DNA of 64,000 nucleotides, taken from assembly GCF_000687555.1 (NCBI RefSeq), contig NZ_JHWJ01000002.1:186001-250000 (forward strand). Reading direction: 5' to 3'. The position numbers and the translations under genes are program-made. This document shows, piece after piece, positions 1 through 9,240 of this stretch. Origin of the DNA: [Clostridium] aerotolerans DSM 5434 (GTDB taxonomy: Bacteria; Bacillota; Clostridia; Lachnospirales; Lachnospiraceae). The first letter of the stretch is position 1; the number at the start of each line of letters is the position of its first letter. The notes below the pieces were generated by a model. That model was not told where the DNA came from. It saw only the letters and a list, made by a program, of their open reading frames with translations, and did not search any database.

Positions 1-235
1 CATCAATGGTTCCATATTCAAAGACTGCATCTTCCACTTTTTTAACTCCATGGATCTTTATTTCATTTTCCTTATTCAGTCTTTTTATGATATCTTCCAT
101 ACAACTGGCATCCCCGATTATGATAGGACGACACTTTTTATATACATCTTTATCCAGCAATACCTTTACGGATAACTCAGATCCATTACCAGCCGGATCA
201 CCCATAGTAATTCCGATAATCGGTCTTTTCTTCAT
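1..235 (-). CDS. PdxA2-type 4-phospho-D-threonate/erythronate dehydrogenase, N-terminal part
   Basis: Only the first 78 codons are in the window; the gene runs off the left edge. The N-terminus reads MKKRPIIGITMGDPAGNGSE, the hallmark of the PdxA family (IGITMGDPAG), NAD-dependent dehydrogenase-decarboxylases that act on 4-phosphohydroxy acids. A GGAAGGTGAG ribosome site precedes the ATG. PdxA proper serves pyridoxal phosphate synthesis, but next to an iron alcohol dehydrogenase and a PrpR-N regulator this copy looks more like PdxA2, which together with a DUF1537 kinase turns four-carbon acid sugars into dihydroxyacetone phosphate. That assignment is inference; the family call is firm. The partner kinase would be expected just beyond the left edge. 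Confidence 0.8.
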   Translation of the reverse strand, partial: MKKRPIIGITMGDPAGNGSELSVKVLLDKDVYKKCRPIIIGDASCMEDIIKRLNKENEIKIHGVKKVEDAVFEYGTID

Positions 236-248
236 TGTCTCACCTTCC

Positions 249-1403
249 TTATTTAAGAACCTTTAAATAAATATTTCTTATATCTTCAAGGCTTAATTCC
301 TTCCTATTGTTAACGAGTAATCTCTGTTGTTTGCTTCCTGCTTCTACTAAGGATTCCAAATCTTCTTTCTGAACACCAAATTCTTTTAAATCTGTAGGAA
401 TGTTGGTCGTCTTTACAATATCAGCAATCTGGTCAATGACATACTGTGCTTTCTCAGCTTGCGTTTTTACTGAAAGGCCATGGAAAACAGCATCATATAA
501 TTCTGCAAGTCTGTCTTCACATGCATCTTTATTAAATTCCATAACATGCGCAAATAAAATTGCATTGGATACACCATGGGCAATATGATATTTTCCTCCA
601 AGGGGGTAAGATAGCGCATGAACTGCTGTTGTACCGCTTCCTGTAATGGCTACGCCACCATAAAAAGCACCTAATAGCAGATTGTTTTTTGCTTCTAAAT
701 TATCAGCATCCTCATATGCTTCTCTGATATTATTAAAAATCAATTTTGCTCCTGCAAGCGCATAGGTGTCAGAGAATGGAGTTGCTTTCTTTGATGTATA
801 ACACTCGACGACATGAGCCAGTGCATCCACACCAGTGGCTGCAACGATTGATTTTGGAAGTTTCTTAATGAAATTTGCATCAAGGATTACGTAATCTGGT
901 ATCATATTGTCATTTACAATACCTTTTTTTGATTGTTCTTCTGGAATTGCAACAATTGCATTACAAGTCGCCTCGGAACCAGTACCGCAGGTAGTAGGAA
1001 TCATGATTGTTTTCAGTTGTTTTCTTGCCTGTGTGGGATCATTAAGTAGATCTTTTACGGAGTATGCAGCACCTTTTAAAACAGAGCAAAGTTTTGCAAC
1101 GTCCATAACGCTTCCGCCGCCAATGGCAATAATCAAATCGCCGTCATAATCCTCCACTTCCTTCATCACTCTTTCTGCATCCTGGTAAGCAGGTTCTGGT
1201 GTTAAACCATCATATACTCTGTACTGGGTATTTGATTCATCTAACAGATTTGTTAAAATATCTAAGAGTCCATGTTCGCGTATCCCTTTATCTGTAAATA
1301 TAATTATTTTCTTTGAATCTTCTTTCTTAATTATTGCATTTACATGTTCAATACATCCTTCTCCGCCATATACGCAAGATGGGATTTTAATCTGATAGCT
1401 CAT
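249..1403 (-). CDS. Iron-containing alcohol dehydrogenase
   Basis: A full-length 384-aa group III (Fe-ADH) enzyme, reducing an aldehyde or oxidising an alcohol with NAD(P). The cofactor motif GGGSVMDVAK lies near residue 95; metal-ligand positions are visible in GVDALAHVVECY (about 200) and in the HGVSNAI segment (about 260-280). It ends 13 bp before the pdxA2-like gene, so the two form an operon. The divergent PrpR-N regulator at 1621 probably controls both. The substrate cannot be read from sequence: a four-carbon aldehyde fits the neighbours, while lactaldehyde (the FucO reaction) would fit the rhamnose genes 4 kb away but is less likely given the separate regulator. Confidence 0.88.
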   Translation of the reverse strand: MSYQIKIPSCVYGGEGCIEHVNAIIKKEDSKKIIIFTDKGIREHGLLDILTNLLDESNTQYRVYDGLTPEPAYQDAERVMKEVEDYDGDLIIAIGGGSVMDVAKLCSVLKGAAYSVKDLLNDPTQARKQLKTIMIPTTCGTGSEATCNAIVAIPEEQSKKGIVNDNMIPDYVILDANFIKKLPKSIVAATGVDALAHVVECYTSKKATPFSDTYALAGAKLIFNNIREAYEDADNLEAKNNLLLGAFYGGVAITGSGTTAVHALSYPLGGKYHIAHGVSNAILFAHVMEFNKDACEDRLAELYDAVFHGLSVKTQAEKAQYVIDQIADIVKTTNIPTDLKEFGVQKEDLESLVEAGSKQQRLLVNNRKELSLEDIRNIYLKVLK

Positions 1404-1620
1404 TTTAGTTCCTCCTAGTCATTTTCTCGTCTCAATATAAAACATCCTTTTCATATACTTATCTTACACTATCATAGTGCGGCGATTCAAGCGATACACT
1501 TTGCGTTTTACGTCTTATATTAATACATCTTATTACTAAATCGTTGCTTTTTGCGACATTTGATCATATAATAAGATTAAAATCAACGAACAAAACAGTT
1601 TTTACACATTGGGAGAGCTT

Positions 1621-3411
1621 ATGGAGAAGGTTAAGATACTTGTTATTGCACCATACCAGGGAATGGCGGAAATATTTGAGAATATTTCTAAAAATCGTGA
1701 TGATATAGAATTGACAATTCAAACGGGGGATTTAAATACCGGGCGAAAAATTGTTGAAAACTTGGCTCACAAAAATTATGATGTCATTATTTCAAGAGGG
1801 GGTACGGCTGAGCTGATTCGATCCTCTGTGGAAATTCCCGTTGTTGATATATCAATTTCGGGCTACGACATTCTTCGTAGTATTAAAATGGCTGAAAGTT
1901 ACTCTGGCAAGCTTGTGATTGCTGGATTTTCCGGTATTACCAAGCAGGCAAGGGTACTCTGCGATCTGCTTCAATATGATATCAACATTATTACATTTGC
2001 AAGCGAAGATGGCGCACTTGCTGCTCTTCGCGCAGCAAGAAACGACGGTGCATCTCTTGTACTTTGTGATATGACTGGCGCGAATTACGCAAAAATATTA
2101 AATATGAACTCCATTCTCATAACTTCAGGTATGGAAAGCATTAACGATGCCATCAATGAAGCGAAAAAATTAGTCCATTCATCCAATCATGTGCACAAGC
2201 AAAAGAATCTTTTTCAGAGCCTTCTCACGGATGAGGACCGGGAGTTCCTGATTTATGATCCTGCAGGTTCTCTATGGTTTTCTAGTTTTTCCATTGACGG
2301 TATGAATGTATCGCTGATGAATGTGGTTCAGACATACCTAAAAGCCTTCTTAAAGGTTCCAAACCAAAGTGTTGCCAGACAGATACGTGATAAAGTTTAC
2401 ACGTTCACATGCCGTCATCTCTATATTGATGAGCAAAAATATACAGCTATCATTATAGACCAAAAACCTGCACTTTTTACGGAGGATGATATCGGAATCA
2501 CCATATATAATAAGCCAGATTCGGATTCAGCCAATTTTTCAAGCTTCTTTGGAGGTTCCAATAAAATCGGTATCACAGCTCATATTATAGAGGAATACAG
2601 CAAAAGCTATCTGCCTGTTTTAATTACTGGAGAAGATGGCACTGGCAAAGATAAGGTGGCATCTCTTATGTACGAAAATGGCCCTTATAGTACATCACCT
2701 TTTTATGTCATAGACTGCAAATTTATCAGCGAGCGTAAATGGAACCATATTATGAATCATGAGAATTCTCCTCTTGCAGATGTACATTCTACCATATACA
2801 TTAAAAATATCTGCATGCTCTCTCATTCTCAGCTTGAAAAACTATTTCACTATATCGATCACACTGACCTGGTAAAACGAAATCGCATGATATTCTCTCT
2901 TTTGATTACCAATGAGATATCCCCAGAAGCAACAGCTATGAAAGATCACCTAGAAAAGCGACTCTCCTGTTTAACCTTACACCTACTTCCATTAAGAGAG
3001 AGGAGTGACGATATCCCAAGTATTACCGCATTATATCTTCATAAATTAAATGTATCACTTGGAAAACAGATTATTGGTTTAGAAGCAGAGGCCATGGAGC
3101 TTTTCACTGTTTTTCCCTGGACTCACAATTTAGATCAACTGCAGCACGTGCTTAAGGAGCTTGCGGTAGTCACGAAAACTCCTTATATCACCTATAATGA
3201 TGTGAAATATTTCCTTGATCAGGAAACGCCAGCAATACCTTCGCTTCCTTCCTCTGACTTAGATCTAACTCAGACTTTAGATGAAATCAACTATCAAATT
3301 ATACTAACTGTATTGGCGGAGGAGCACGAAAATAAAGAAAAAACTGCAAACAGACTTGGAATCAGCCGTAGCACTTTATGGAGAATATTGAAGACTCACA
3401 ATGGGATATAG
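1621..3411 (+). CDS. PrpR-N domain regulator with degenerate sigma-54 AAA+ domain
   Basis: A 596-aa cytoplasmic regulator. Residues 1-180 match the PrpR N-terminal sensor domain (for example SRGGTAELIR, then PVVDISISGYDI). A PAS-like stretch follows, then an AAA+ region from about 310 with a Walker A-like GEDGTGKD. The GAFTGA loop that contacts sigma-54 is absent, and the Walker B and Arg-finger areas are poorly kept (HLLPLRERSDDI remains). The C-terminus is a Fis-type helix-turn-helix (TANRLGISRSTLWRIL). ATG 1621 is chosen because GGGAG sits 5 bp upstream; an upstream TTG at 1609 has no site. It is divergent from the alcohol dehydrogenase and no sigma-54 promoter is visible between them, so it probably acts on ordinary sigma-A promoters. 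Confidence 0.8.
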   Translation: MEKVKILVIAPYQGMAEIFENISKNRDDIELTIQTGDLNTGRKIVENLAHKNYDVIISRGGTAELIRSSVEIPVVDISISGYDILRSIKMAESYSGKLVIAGFSGITKQARVLCDLLQYDINIITFASEDGALAALRAARNDGASLVLCDMTGANYAKILNMNSILITSGMESINDAINEAKKLVHSSNHVHKQKNLFQSLLTDEDREFLIYDPAGSLWFSSFSIDGMNVSLMNVVQTYLKAFLKVPNQSVARQIRDKVYTFTCRHLYIDEQKYTAIIIDQKPALFTEDDIGITIYNKPDSDSANFSSFFGGSNKIGITAHIIEEYSKSYLPVLITGEDGTGKDKVASLMYENGPYSTSPFYVIDCKFISERKWNHIMNHENSPLADVHSTIYIKNICMLSHSQLEKLFHYIDHTDLVKRNRMIFSLLITNEISPEATAMKDHLEKRLSCLTLHLLPLRERSDDIPSITALYLHKLNVSLGKQIIGLEAEAMELFTVFPWTHNLDQLQHVLKELAVVTKTPYITYNDVKYFLDQETPAIPSLPSSDLDLTQTLDEINYQIILTVLAEEHENKEKTANRLGISRSTLWRILKTHNGI

Positions 3412-3425
3412 ATAATATTTAGATT

Positions 3426-3451
3426 CGAGAATCCTGCTTGCAGGATTCTCG
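3426..3451. repeat. Perfect intergenic palindrome
   Basis: CGAGAATCCTGC, a TT centre and GCAGGATTCTCG form a perfect 12-bp inverted repeat 15 bp after the stop of the PrpR-N gene. There is no T-run on either side, so it is a poor intrinsic terminator; a REP-like dispersed repeat or a processing hairpin are alternatives. The next 110 bp, up to bioB, show nothing coding. Confidence 0.5.
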
Positions 3452-3564
3452 TACTGAGGAAAGTTGCGTTAGCAAGAACTACCGATGACACTAAAACGCA
3501 TCCTGTGGAGATTTATAATATAAAAAAAGCATTTTTCCATAAGAGATTTTTTCCTTTATCGTTA

Positions 3565-4521
3565 TCACGGCTCAACGTAATATTGAAACCCTGCATCAGT
3601 AATCATCTTTATGGTATCATCAATGCCCTGACCATCTGCCGTCAAATAACCAGAGGCGAAAATGGAATCTGCTGCGTAGAACATCTGCTTTTCTCTTCCT
3701 TTTAGATAAACCTCTCTGCCTGCTGCACAACGAATGTCCGACTGAGGGCATAAAAGGCGGGCAAGACATAAGATCTTTAAACAATAATCCCCAGTTAAAT
3801 ACGAGGTATCTCTATGCTCCAGAGCGGTTCCTTCTAATGGGATAAGAAAATTGATCGGTACTGCCTTAGGCTGTATGGACTGTATCTGAAAAAGCATATC
3901 AACCACATCCGTGTTACTCTCTCCCAATCCGATGATTCCTCCGCAACATAATTCAAAACCAAGGCTTTTCAGTCTCTTAATATTGTCCAGGCGTTCCTCA
4001 TATGTATGGGAGGTGCAGATATTGGGATAATGCTTTCTGCTGGTATTTAGGTTATGATTGATTCTGTCCACGCCTGCTTCTCTTAACATCACCCCCTGTT
4101 GTTCCGTCAAAAAGCCGATAGAACAGCATATGGGGCTGCCTGTTTCTTTTTTCAGCATTCTTACTTCATCAGCAAATTCCCTGATCTCTTCATCGGAAAA
4201 ACGGATTCCGCTTAAGCCAATGCAATGACGGGCCAATTTTTTCTCCTTTACCGTATATCCGTCATGTTGCAGCTTCTCATAGGTAATTAGCCTGTATTTA
4301 TCAATATCAGCTTTGGAATCCTTGGATTGAGCACAATAGGTACAGTTTTGGGAGCAGTCTCCGCTTCGTGCGTTGGTAAGGAGGTGAATTCCCACGGTAT
4401 TTCCTTTATACTTTTTTCTAATTTCATATACCTCTTCTAAAAGAACTGGAAGCTCCTTGTCTGGCAATTCTAATATGGATAATGATATCTCTCTTGTCAT
4501 ATTCTTAAGATCATATTTCAT
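3565..4521 (-). CDS. bioB: Biotin synthase BioB
   Basis: A 318-aa radical SAM enzyme that inserts sulfur into dethiobiotin. The SAM cluster cysteines are C56, C60 and C63 in CSQNCTYCAQS, followed by the BioB-typical stretch through NLNTSRKHYP and GGIIGLGES. AAAAGGAGAG precedes the ATG. It lies 18 bp downstream of bioY and is the second gene of that operon. No bioA, bioD or bioF is near, so the cell either completes biotin from imported dethiobiotin-like precursors or keeps the rest elsewhere; the pairing with a biotin importer fits scavenging. Confidence 0.95.
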   Translation of the reverse strand: MKYDLKNMTREISLSILELPDKELPVLLEEVYEIRKKYKGNTVGIHLLTNARSGDCSQNCTYCAQSKDSKADIDKYRLITYEKLQHDGYTVKEKKLARHCIGLSGIRFSDEEIREFADEVRMLKKETGSPICCSIGFLTEQQGVMLREAGVDRINHNLNTSRKHYPNICTSHTYEERLDNIKRLKSLGFELCCGGIIGLGESNTDVVDMLFQIQSIQPKAVPINFLIPLEGTALEHRDTSYLTGDYCLKILCLARLLCPQSDIRCAAGREVYLKGREKQMFYAADSIFASGYLTADGQGIDDTIKMITDAGFQYYVEP

Positions 4522-4539
4522 GTTCCTACTCTCCTTTTA

Positions 4540-5064
4540 TTATCTCATAGCCGGATACAGCTTTTTTATCAGCGATATACTTAGAACGGTCTTCAAACAG
4601 TCTCCCGCCAGAAATGGCAGAACACAAACCAATAAAGCTGCCACAAAACCGGTACCAGTGATGAGGCAATACCACAGTGTCCCAAATAAATATGTAAGAA
4701 TCCAGCCAGCATAAATGGAGACAGCCATTGCTTTCATGGATTTTTTCCCAAGCCGTTCCATTAAAAATCCACTAAGATAGGCAGAAAAAATGTAGGCGAC
4801 GATATATCCCCCTGTAGGACCAAAGATCCGACCAGGACCACCAGCGAATCCGGAAAAGACCGGAAGCCCTATCACTCCCAATAAAACATACACGAGCTGA
4901 CTGACAGCCCCATATCTGGCCCCTAAAAGGCCCGCGGCTGTATAGGTGGACAAATGGGTCAGATTAACTGGAACGGGACCAATGGGAATGGTAATTTGAG
5001 CGAGTACTGCATTTAGAGCGGCAAAGAAAGCACATAGAACCCATTTTCTGCTTGTTGTAATCAT
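4540..5064 (-). CDS. bioY: Biotin ECF transporter S component BioY
   Basis: A 174-aa membrane protein with about six hydrophobic segments and the BioY signatures NLTHLSTYTAAGLLGARYG and GGPGRIFGPTGGY. It binds biotin outside and works with an ECF energising module, or alone. The start is set at 5064: AGGAGG lies 8 bp upstream, while a longer reading frame (from 5133) would begin upstream of the -10 element of the gene's own promoter at 5101-5106 and so cannot be translated from that transcript. First gene of bioY-bioB, under the BirA-type operator at 5122-5155. Confidence 0.93.
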   Translation of the reverse strand: MITTSRKWVLCAFFAALNAVLAQITIPIGPVPVNLTHLSTYTAAGLLGARYGAVSQLVYVLLGVIGLPVFSGFAGGPGRIFGPTGGYIVAYIFSAYLSGFLMERLGKKSMKAMAVSIYAGWILTYLFGTLWYCLITGTGFVAALLVCVLPFLAGDCLKTVLSISLIKKLYPAMR

Positions 5065-5100
5065 GATCATAACCTCCTGATGTAATTTCAATTCTTTGCC

Positions 5101-5155
5101 ATTATACAAAGACAAGTTCTTATTGTCAACCATTTTATCGTTTTAGGTTAACATT
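5101..5155 (-). promoter_or_regulatory. bioYB promoter with BirA-type operator
   Basis: On the minus strand TTGACA (5124-5129), a 17-bp spacer and TATAAT (5101-5106) make a full-consensus promoter. The dyad AATGTTAACC-N14-GGTTGACAAT (5122-5155) matches the biotin repressor (BirA) box pattern known from Firmicutes, TTGTTAACC-N14/15-GGTTAACAA. Its proximal half-site contains the -35 hexamer, so bound BirA-biotin should block RNA polymerase. Confidence 0.88.
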
Positions 5156-5171
5156 TAATTTCACCATAAAA

Positions 5172-5226
5172 AACCATGCAAAACAGCGTCTTGCTCTGGT
5201 TTTAAGCAGAACAAAACGCTGTTTTC
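5172..5226 (-). terminator. Terminator of the rha operon
   Basis: Arms AAAACAGCGT (5180-5189) and ACGCTGTTTT (5216-5225) enclose a partly paired loop, and on the minus strand the hairpin is followed by a T-rich run towards 5170. It lies about 40 bp after the rhaD stop and separates rha from the bioY promoter. Confidence 0.7.
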
Positions 5227-5265
5227 ATTTTCCTTTTGGTATGGTTATGATTTTTGGTTTAACTA

Positions 5266-6093
5266 TTATTTCTCATAAAGAAATTCTTCTGGCAGCGTTA
5301 CTTTAAAATCACGGGCCAGATCACGGAAGTTTCCTGCTGTGATGGTCTGAAGCTTATCCGGTCTTATGGAGAGGACCTTTACGAGAATTTCAGCAGATTT
5401 CTCCACCGTATGCATGAGGCCAAAGGTCAAGTCAAAGTCTTCTCCTGAGGCAAACAGGCCGTGATGAGCCCAGATAGCCACGTCATACTTTTTCATAAGC
5501 TCACTGGTAGCAACTGCAATTTCACGGCCTCCCGGCACCATCCAGCCAACTACACCAACACCTCCGGGAAATACCACAGGGCATTCAGTAGCCATTTCCC
5601 ATAATTCTCTTGTAAATATCTTATCTTCTAAGGGAAGAACAAAGGTAAGGGCAATGATATTGGTTGGGTGGGCATGGTAAATGACCCTGTGAGCTCCGCC
5701 TGTGGCTTCCTTTTTTACCTCATGGTTCATCAAATGAGAAGGAAGCTCACTGGTTGGACGTCCGCCTTTTGTCAGTCCCCAAAGGATTCTGTAGTTTTCT
5801 CCGCTTTCATCCAGTTCTATGATGCAGGTATTGACTTCCGGCTCAAGAATTACATTGCGGAAATACTTTCCGCTTCCCGTTACCATAAAGCACTCTTTAG
5901 AAAGCCCCTTTACCGTTGTTCCAATGGGCTGCCATGGAGCATCAAAGGTAAGCTCCTCCTTGATAGATTCCACCTCTTCCGGCTTAATCCGGTAGCTTAA
6001 GTTGCCGCCGTTTCTCTCATGCCAGTTCTGTTGAAATCCATCATCACACAAACGGATAAAGCCTTTTACAAATTCTGTATCTAAAATTTTCAT
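5266..6093 (-). CDS. rhaD: Rhamnulose-1-phosphate aldolase
   Basis: A 275-aa class II aldolase that splits L-rhamnulose 1-phosphate into dihydroxyacetone phosphate and L-lactaldehyde. The zinc site is seen in HAHPTN (about residue 142) and in the later IWAHHGLFA; the N-terminus has NGGNLSYR, typical of RhaD. AAGGAGAAAA precedes the ATG. Last gene of the rhaB-rhaM-rhaA-rhaD operon, 13 bp after rhaA and before a terminator at 5172-5226. The lactaldehyde it makes must be reduced or oxidised by enzymes not placed in this operon. Confidence 0.95.
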   Translation of the reverse strand: MKILDTEFVKGFIRLCDDGFQQNWHERNGGNLSYRIKPEEVESIKEELTFDAPWQPIGTTVKGLSKECFMVTGSGKYFRNVILEPEVNTCIIELDESGENYRILWGLTKGGRPTSELPSHLMNHEVKKEATGGAHRVIYHAHPTNIIALTFVLPLEDKIFTRELWEMATECPVVFPGGVGVVGWMVPGGREIAVATSELMKKYDVAIWAHHGLFASGEDFDLTFGLMHTVEKSAEILVKVLSIRPDKLQTITAGNFRDLARDFKVTLPEEFLYEK

Positions 6094-6106
6094 GTTTATT
6101 TTCTCC

Positions 6107-7357
6107 TTATTTCCGGTTTAACAGTACGTCTTTTTCATAAGCAGCCACTGTTTTAAACCAGTCTTCCTTTGCTGGGACTCCATTTAACTCACAGAAATAG
6201 TTCCACACATCACCAATGGGATAAAGCTTTAATTCTTCCTGAAGCATCATAAGCTCCGTAAAGCTGCGGGTATTCTGAAGCTCAGCCAGTTTTTCATTTG
6301 GTAAAAGCAGAGCATTTAACAAAGCCTTCTGCATATTTCTCATTCCAACCACCCAGGCACTGATGCGGTTAATGCTGGCATCAAAAAAGTCAAGGGCTAA
6401 AAGTACACGGTCTGAGCCGCCGCGAATGATTTCCTTTGCAATTTCCTTTGTCTCATCGTCAAATAAAACTACGTGGTCACTATCCCAGCGCACCGGTCGT
6501 GTTACGTGCAGGGCAACCTTGTCAAAGAATAAAAGCATGGATGAAATCTTATCAGAAACCACCTCGGTCGGATGATAATGTCCGCTGTCAAGGAGGCAGA
6601 GGATGTCATTTTTAGAGGCGTAGTTCATATAGAATTCATGGGAGCCTACGGTACAGCTTTCCATACCGATTCCAAATACCTTTGACTCCACGGCTACCAG
6701 CACCTTTGTTTTATCATACTCCATGGAAAGGATCTGGTCCAGAGAATCCTTAAGTCTTGCTCTTGGAGAGGTACGGTCAGCCGGAATGTCCTTAAATCCA
6801 TCAGGAATCCAGATATTCATGGTACAAGGGGTTCCCTGCTCTGTAGCTAAGTACTCTGAAATCCGGATACATGCTTTTACATGGTCGATCCAAAATGAGC
6901 GAATCTTATTATCTTCGCTTGATAAGGTGGCATGCTCTGCATTGGCATGGGAGAATAACGTGGGGTTAAAATCAATGCCAATGCCCCGTTCCTTTGCAAA
7001 TTCCACCCATTTTTTAAAATGCTTTGGCTCCAGTTTATCTCTGTCAGCCCATTCCCCATCTTCAAATATGGCATAGCTGGCATGTAAATTAATGCGGTGC
7101 TTTCCAGGAATTAAGTTTAATGCCTGATCCATATCCGCCATTAATTCCTGTGGGTTTCTGGCGCGGCCCGGATAATTTCCGGTGGTCTGGATTCCTCCGG
7201 AAAGAGCGCCTGCCCCATCAAATCCAGTTACATCATCTCCCTGCCAGCAGTGCATGGAAATGGGAATCTCCTTTAATGCGTTTATAGCCGCATCGGTATC
7301 CACACCAATCCCTTTGTAGCTTTCTTTTGCTGCCTCATATCTCTCTTTTATTGTCAT
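6107..7357 (-). CDS. rhaA: L-rhamnose isomerase
   Basis: A 416-aa isomerase converting L-rhamnose to L-rhamnulose, with characteristic stretches [13 protein letters not shown] near the start, then [15 protein letters not shown] and [15 protein letters not shown] where the metal and substrate ligands sit. The length matches the usual 415-420 aa. I start at 7357 (MTIKERY) because GGAGAAGG lies about 6 bp upstream; an ATG at 7381 that overlaps the rhaM stop (TAATG) would add eight basic residues and could be a coupled restart, but is less family-like. Confidence 0.95.
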   Translation of the reverse strand: MTIKERYEAAKESYKGIGVDTDAAINALKEIPISMHCWQGDDVTGFDGAGALSGGIQTTGNYPGRARNPQELMADMDQALNLIPGKHRINLHASYAIFEDGEWADRDKLEPKHFKKWVEFAKERGIGIDFNPTLFSHANAEHATLSSEDNKIRSFWIDHVKACIRISEYLATEQGTPCTMNIWIPDGFKDIPADRTSPRARLKDSLDQILSMEYDKTKVLVAVESKVFGIGMESCTVGSHEFYMNYASKNDILCLLDSGHYHPTEVVSDKISSMLLFFDKVALHVTRPVRWDSDHVVLFDDETKEIAKEIIRGGSDRVLLALDFFDASINRISAWVVGMRNMQKALLNALLLPNEKLAELQNTRSFTELMMLQEELKLYPIGDVWNYFCELNGVPAKEDWFKTVAAYEKDVLLNRK

Positions 7358-7380
7358 CGCTTTCCTTCTCCTTTTCTCCA

Positions 7381-7695
7381 TTAATCCAGATGAAATACTG
7401 GTGTTAAGCCAACCGATACCGGGCTGTTATCCGGATTGGTCTTCATGATGTCTGCCATGAAATCCCACCATTTGCGGTTGATTGTAGTATCGGCTGATTC
7501 TGCCCACCGCTCTTCGTCCTCAATTTCAATGTATCCGTAGAGTACGTTGGTCTCTTCGTCTAAAAAGATGGAATAATTATGGCCGCCGCACTGGCGTATC
7601 ATCTCTTTCATCTCCGGCCAGAGCAGGTTATGTCTTTTTTCATATTCCTCAGCCATTCCTTCATTTAAATACATTTTAAATGATTTTCGGATCAT
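7381..7695 (-). CDS. rhaM: L-rhamnose mutarotase
   Basis: A 104-aa RhaM/DUF718 protein that speeds interconversion of rhamnose anomers for the isomerase. Family motifs are present: RHNLLWPEM near residue 22 with the catalytic histidine, and [19 protein letters not shown] near residues 63-81. It sits between rhaB and rhaA, 13 bp after rhaB. Confidence 0.94.
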   Translation of the reverse strand: MIRKSFKMYLNEGMAEEYEKRHNLLWPEMKEMIRQCGGHNYSIFLDEETNVLYGYIEIEDEERWAESADTTINRKWWDFMADIMKTNPDNSPVSVGLTPVFHLD

Positions 7696-7708
7696 AAAAT
7701 TTCCTCCT

Positions 7709-9145
7709 TTATTTTTTCCCTTTTAGGGGCCTGTATTCCTTCACTGCAAAAGAACGGTATACGCCTTCTCTCGCCTGCTTTAAATCGGTAAATTCATGGA
7801 ACGAAAGCATCTGGGCCAGTAGGTTTCCAATGGCAGTTGCTTCTCCTGGTCCTGCATAAACGGTTCTTCCAGTCATGTCTGCCGTCAGCTGGTTTAGATA
7901 TTCCGCTTGGGAGCCGCCGCCTACCACATGAATGTCAGGATATGTTTTCCCGGTAATGGATTCTAATTCCTTTATCGTTTTTTCATAGCAGACTGCCAGA
8001 CTGTTATAAATAACGGCTGAAATCTCTCCTGGTGTCTTTGGCTCCTGCTGATGGTGATTTCTGCAATACTCCCTTACTGCTTGTATCATGCTCTCCGGTG
8101 CCAGAAATACGCTGTCATTGCAGTCTACGAGAGAAGAGATAGATTCCTTGGAAGCCATCTCGCAAAGCTGTGCAAAGGAATACTCCTCTCCTTGCTCGGA
8201 AAGCTCTTTTCTTACGGACTGGATCATCCAAAGTCCCATAATGTTTTTTAAATACCGGTAACGGTAATCATAGCCGCCCTCGTTGGTAAAATTCGCTTCC
8301 ATGCTTTTGACGGAGCAATCTGCTTTTAAAAGCTCTGTGCCCATGAGGGACCAGGTACCGGAGCTGATATAGAGTAAGTCTTCCATGGAACCGCCTGGGA
8401 CCACGGGAACAGCCATAACTGCTGATGCCGTATCATGAGTGGCCGGAAGCACTACCTGACAATCAAACCCTACTTCTTCTATTATTTGGGGAGTCAGTCC
8501 GCCTGCCAGTGTTCCTGGCATGGAAAGGGGTGAAAACAGTCCCTCAGGAAGTCCCAGGCTCCGAATCAGTTCATAATCCCAGGTTCCCGTCTCCGGACTC
8601 ACCAGCTGTGTGGTGGTAGCATTTGTGTATTCCTGTTTTTTTACTCCGGTAAGGAGATAATGAAAATAATCCGGTATCATTAAAAATGTTTCTGCTTCTT
8701 TTAACTGCTCAGGAGTTTGTTCCTTTACTGCCATCAGCTGATAGATGGTATTAAAAATCTGCTTCTGGATTCCGGTCCTTTCATAAAGGCTTGAAAGAGG
8801 TATGGTCTTATATACTTCTAAATCCATCCCCTTTGTCCGGTCATCCCGGTATCCAACGGCTTTAGAAAGAAGCTTTCCTTCCCGGTCAAGAAGGACAAAA
8901 TCCACAGCCCAGGTATCAATGCCCATGCTCACCGGTATCTTACCAAGCTTTTTACACACTTTCATGCCTTCTTTGATTTCTGCAAATAAGGACTCCACAT
9001 CCCAGCAAAGCCTTTCCCCCATCCGCTTCATGCCATTTTCAAAGCGGTATATCTCCTCCAGAACCATGTTTCCATCTTTTACTGTTCCAAGAATATGACG
9101 TCCGCTGGAAGCACCAATGTCTACGGCAAGATAGTATTTCTCCAT
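7709..9145 (-). CDS. rhaB: Rhamnulokinase
   Basis: A 478-aa FGGY-family sugar kinase phosphorylating L-rhamnulose. The N-terminal phosphate loop reads YLAVDIGASSGRHI, followed by GIDTWAVDFVLLD and, towards the C-terminus, the adenosine motif VVGGGSQAEYLNQLTADM. The start is placed at 9145 because AGGAGGGG (9151-9158) lies 5 bp upstream; a longer frame from 9178 lacks a ribosome site. First gene of the rha operon. No dedicated rhamnose transporter or AraC-type RhaR/S is next to it; the upstream LysR gene belongs to the acn operon and is separated by a terminator. Confidence 0.94.
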   Translation of the reverse strand: MEKYYLAVDIGASSGRHILGTVKDGNMVLEEIYRFENGMKRMGERLCWDVESLFAEIKEGMKVCKKLGKIPVSMGIDTWAVDFVLLDREGKLLSKAVGYRDDRTKGMDLEVYKTIPLSSLYERTGIQKQIFNTIYQLMAVKEQTPEQLKEAETFLMIPDYFHYLLTGVKKQEYTNATTTQLVSPETGTWDYELIRSLGLPEGLFSPLSMPGTLAGGLTPQIIEEVGFDCQVVLPATHDTASAVMAVPVVPGGSMEDLLYISSGTWSLMGTELLKADCSVKSMEANFTNEGGYDYRYRYLKNIMGLWMIQSVRKELSEQGEEYSFAQLCEMASKESISSLVDCNDSVFLAPESMIQAVREYCRNHHQQEPKTPGEISAVIYNSLAVCYEKTIKELESITGKTYPDIHVVGGGSQAEYLNQLTADMTGRTVYAGPGEATAIGNLLAQMLSFHEFTDLKQAREGVYRSFAVKEYRPLKGKK

Positions 9146-9194
9146 GCTTACCCCTCCTAGTTTTCTTAGTTTAATCATAGTTTATTTTTCAACA

Positions 9195-9236
9195 AAAAAT
9201 AAGGACGCTGTTTATTTAAAACAGCGTCCTTATTTG
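9195..9236 (-). terminator. Strong terminator after the acn-icd-lysR operon
   Basis: A perfect 17-bp stem (9197-9213 with 9219-9235, core GGACGCTGTTT) and a 5-nt loop lie 5 bp after the LysR stop. On the minus strand the outer stem and following bases are T-rich. It insulates the rha operon from the genes upstream. Confidence 0.88.
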
Positions 9237-9240
9237 CACA

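Noticed and set aside
1404-1620. Sigma-54 (-24/-12) promoter for the alcohol dehydrogenase operon
   Set aside because: No TGGCAC-N5-TTGC type match on the minus strand; the regulator also lacks GAFTGA.
5065-5133. Longer BioY start
   Set aside because: It begins upstream of the -10 element of the bioYB promoter, and the ATG at 5064 has AGGAGG at the right distance.
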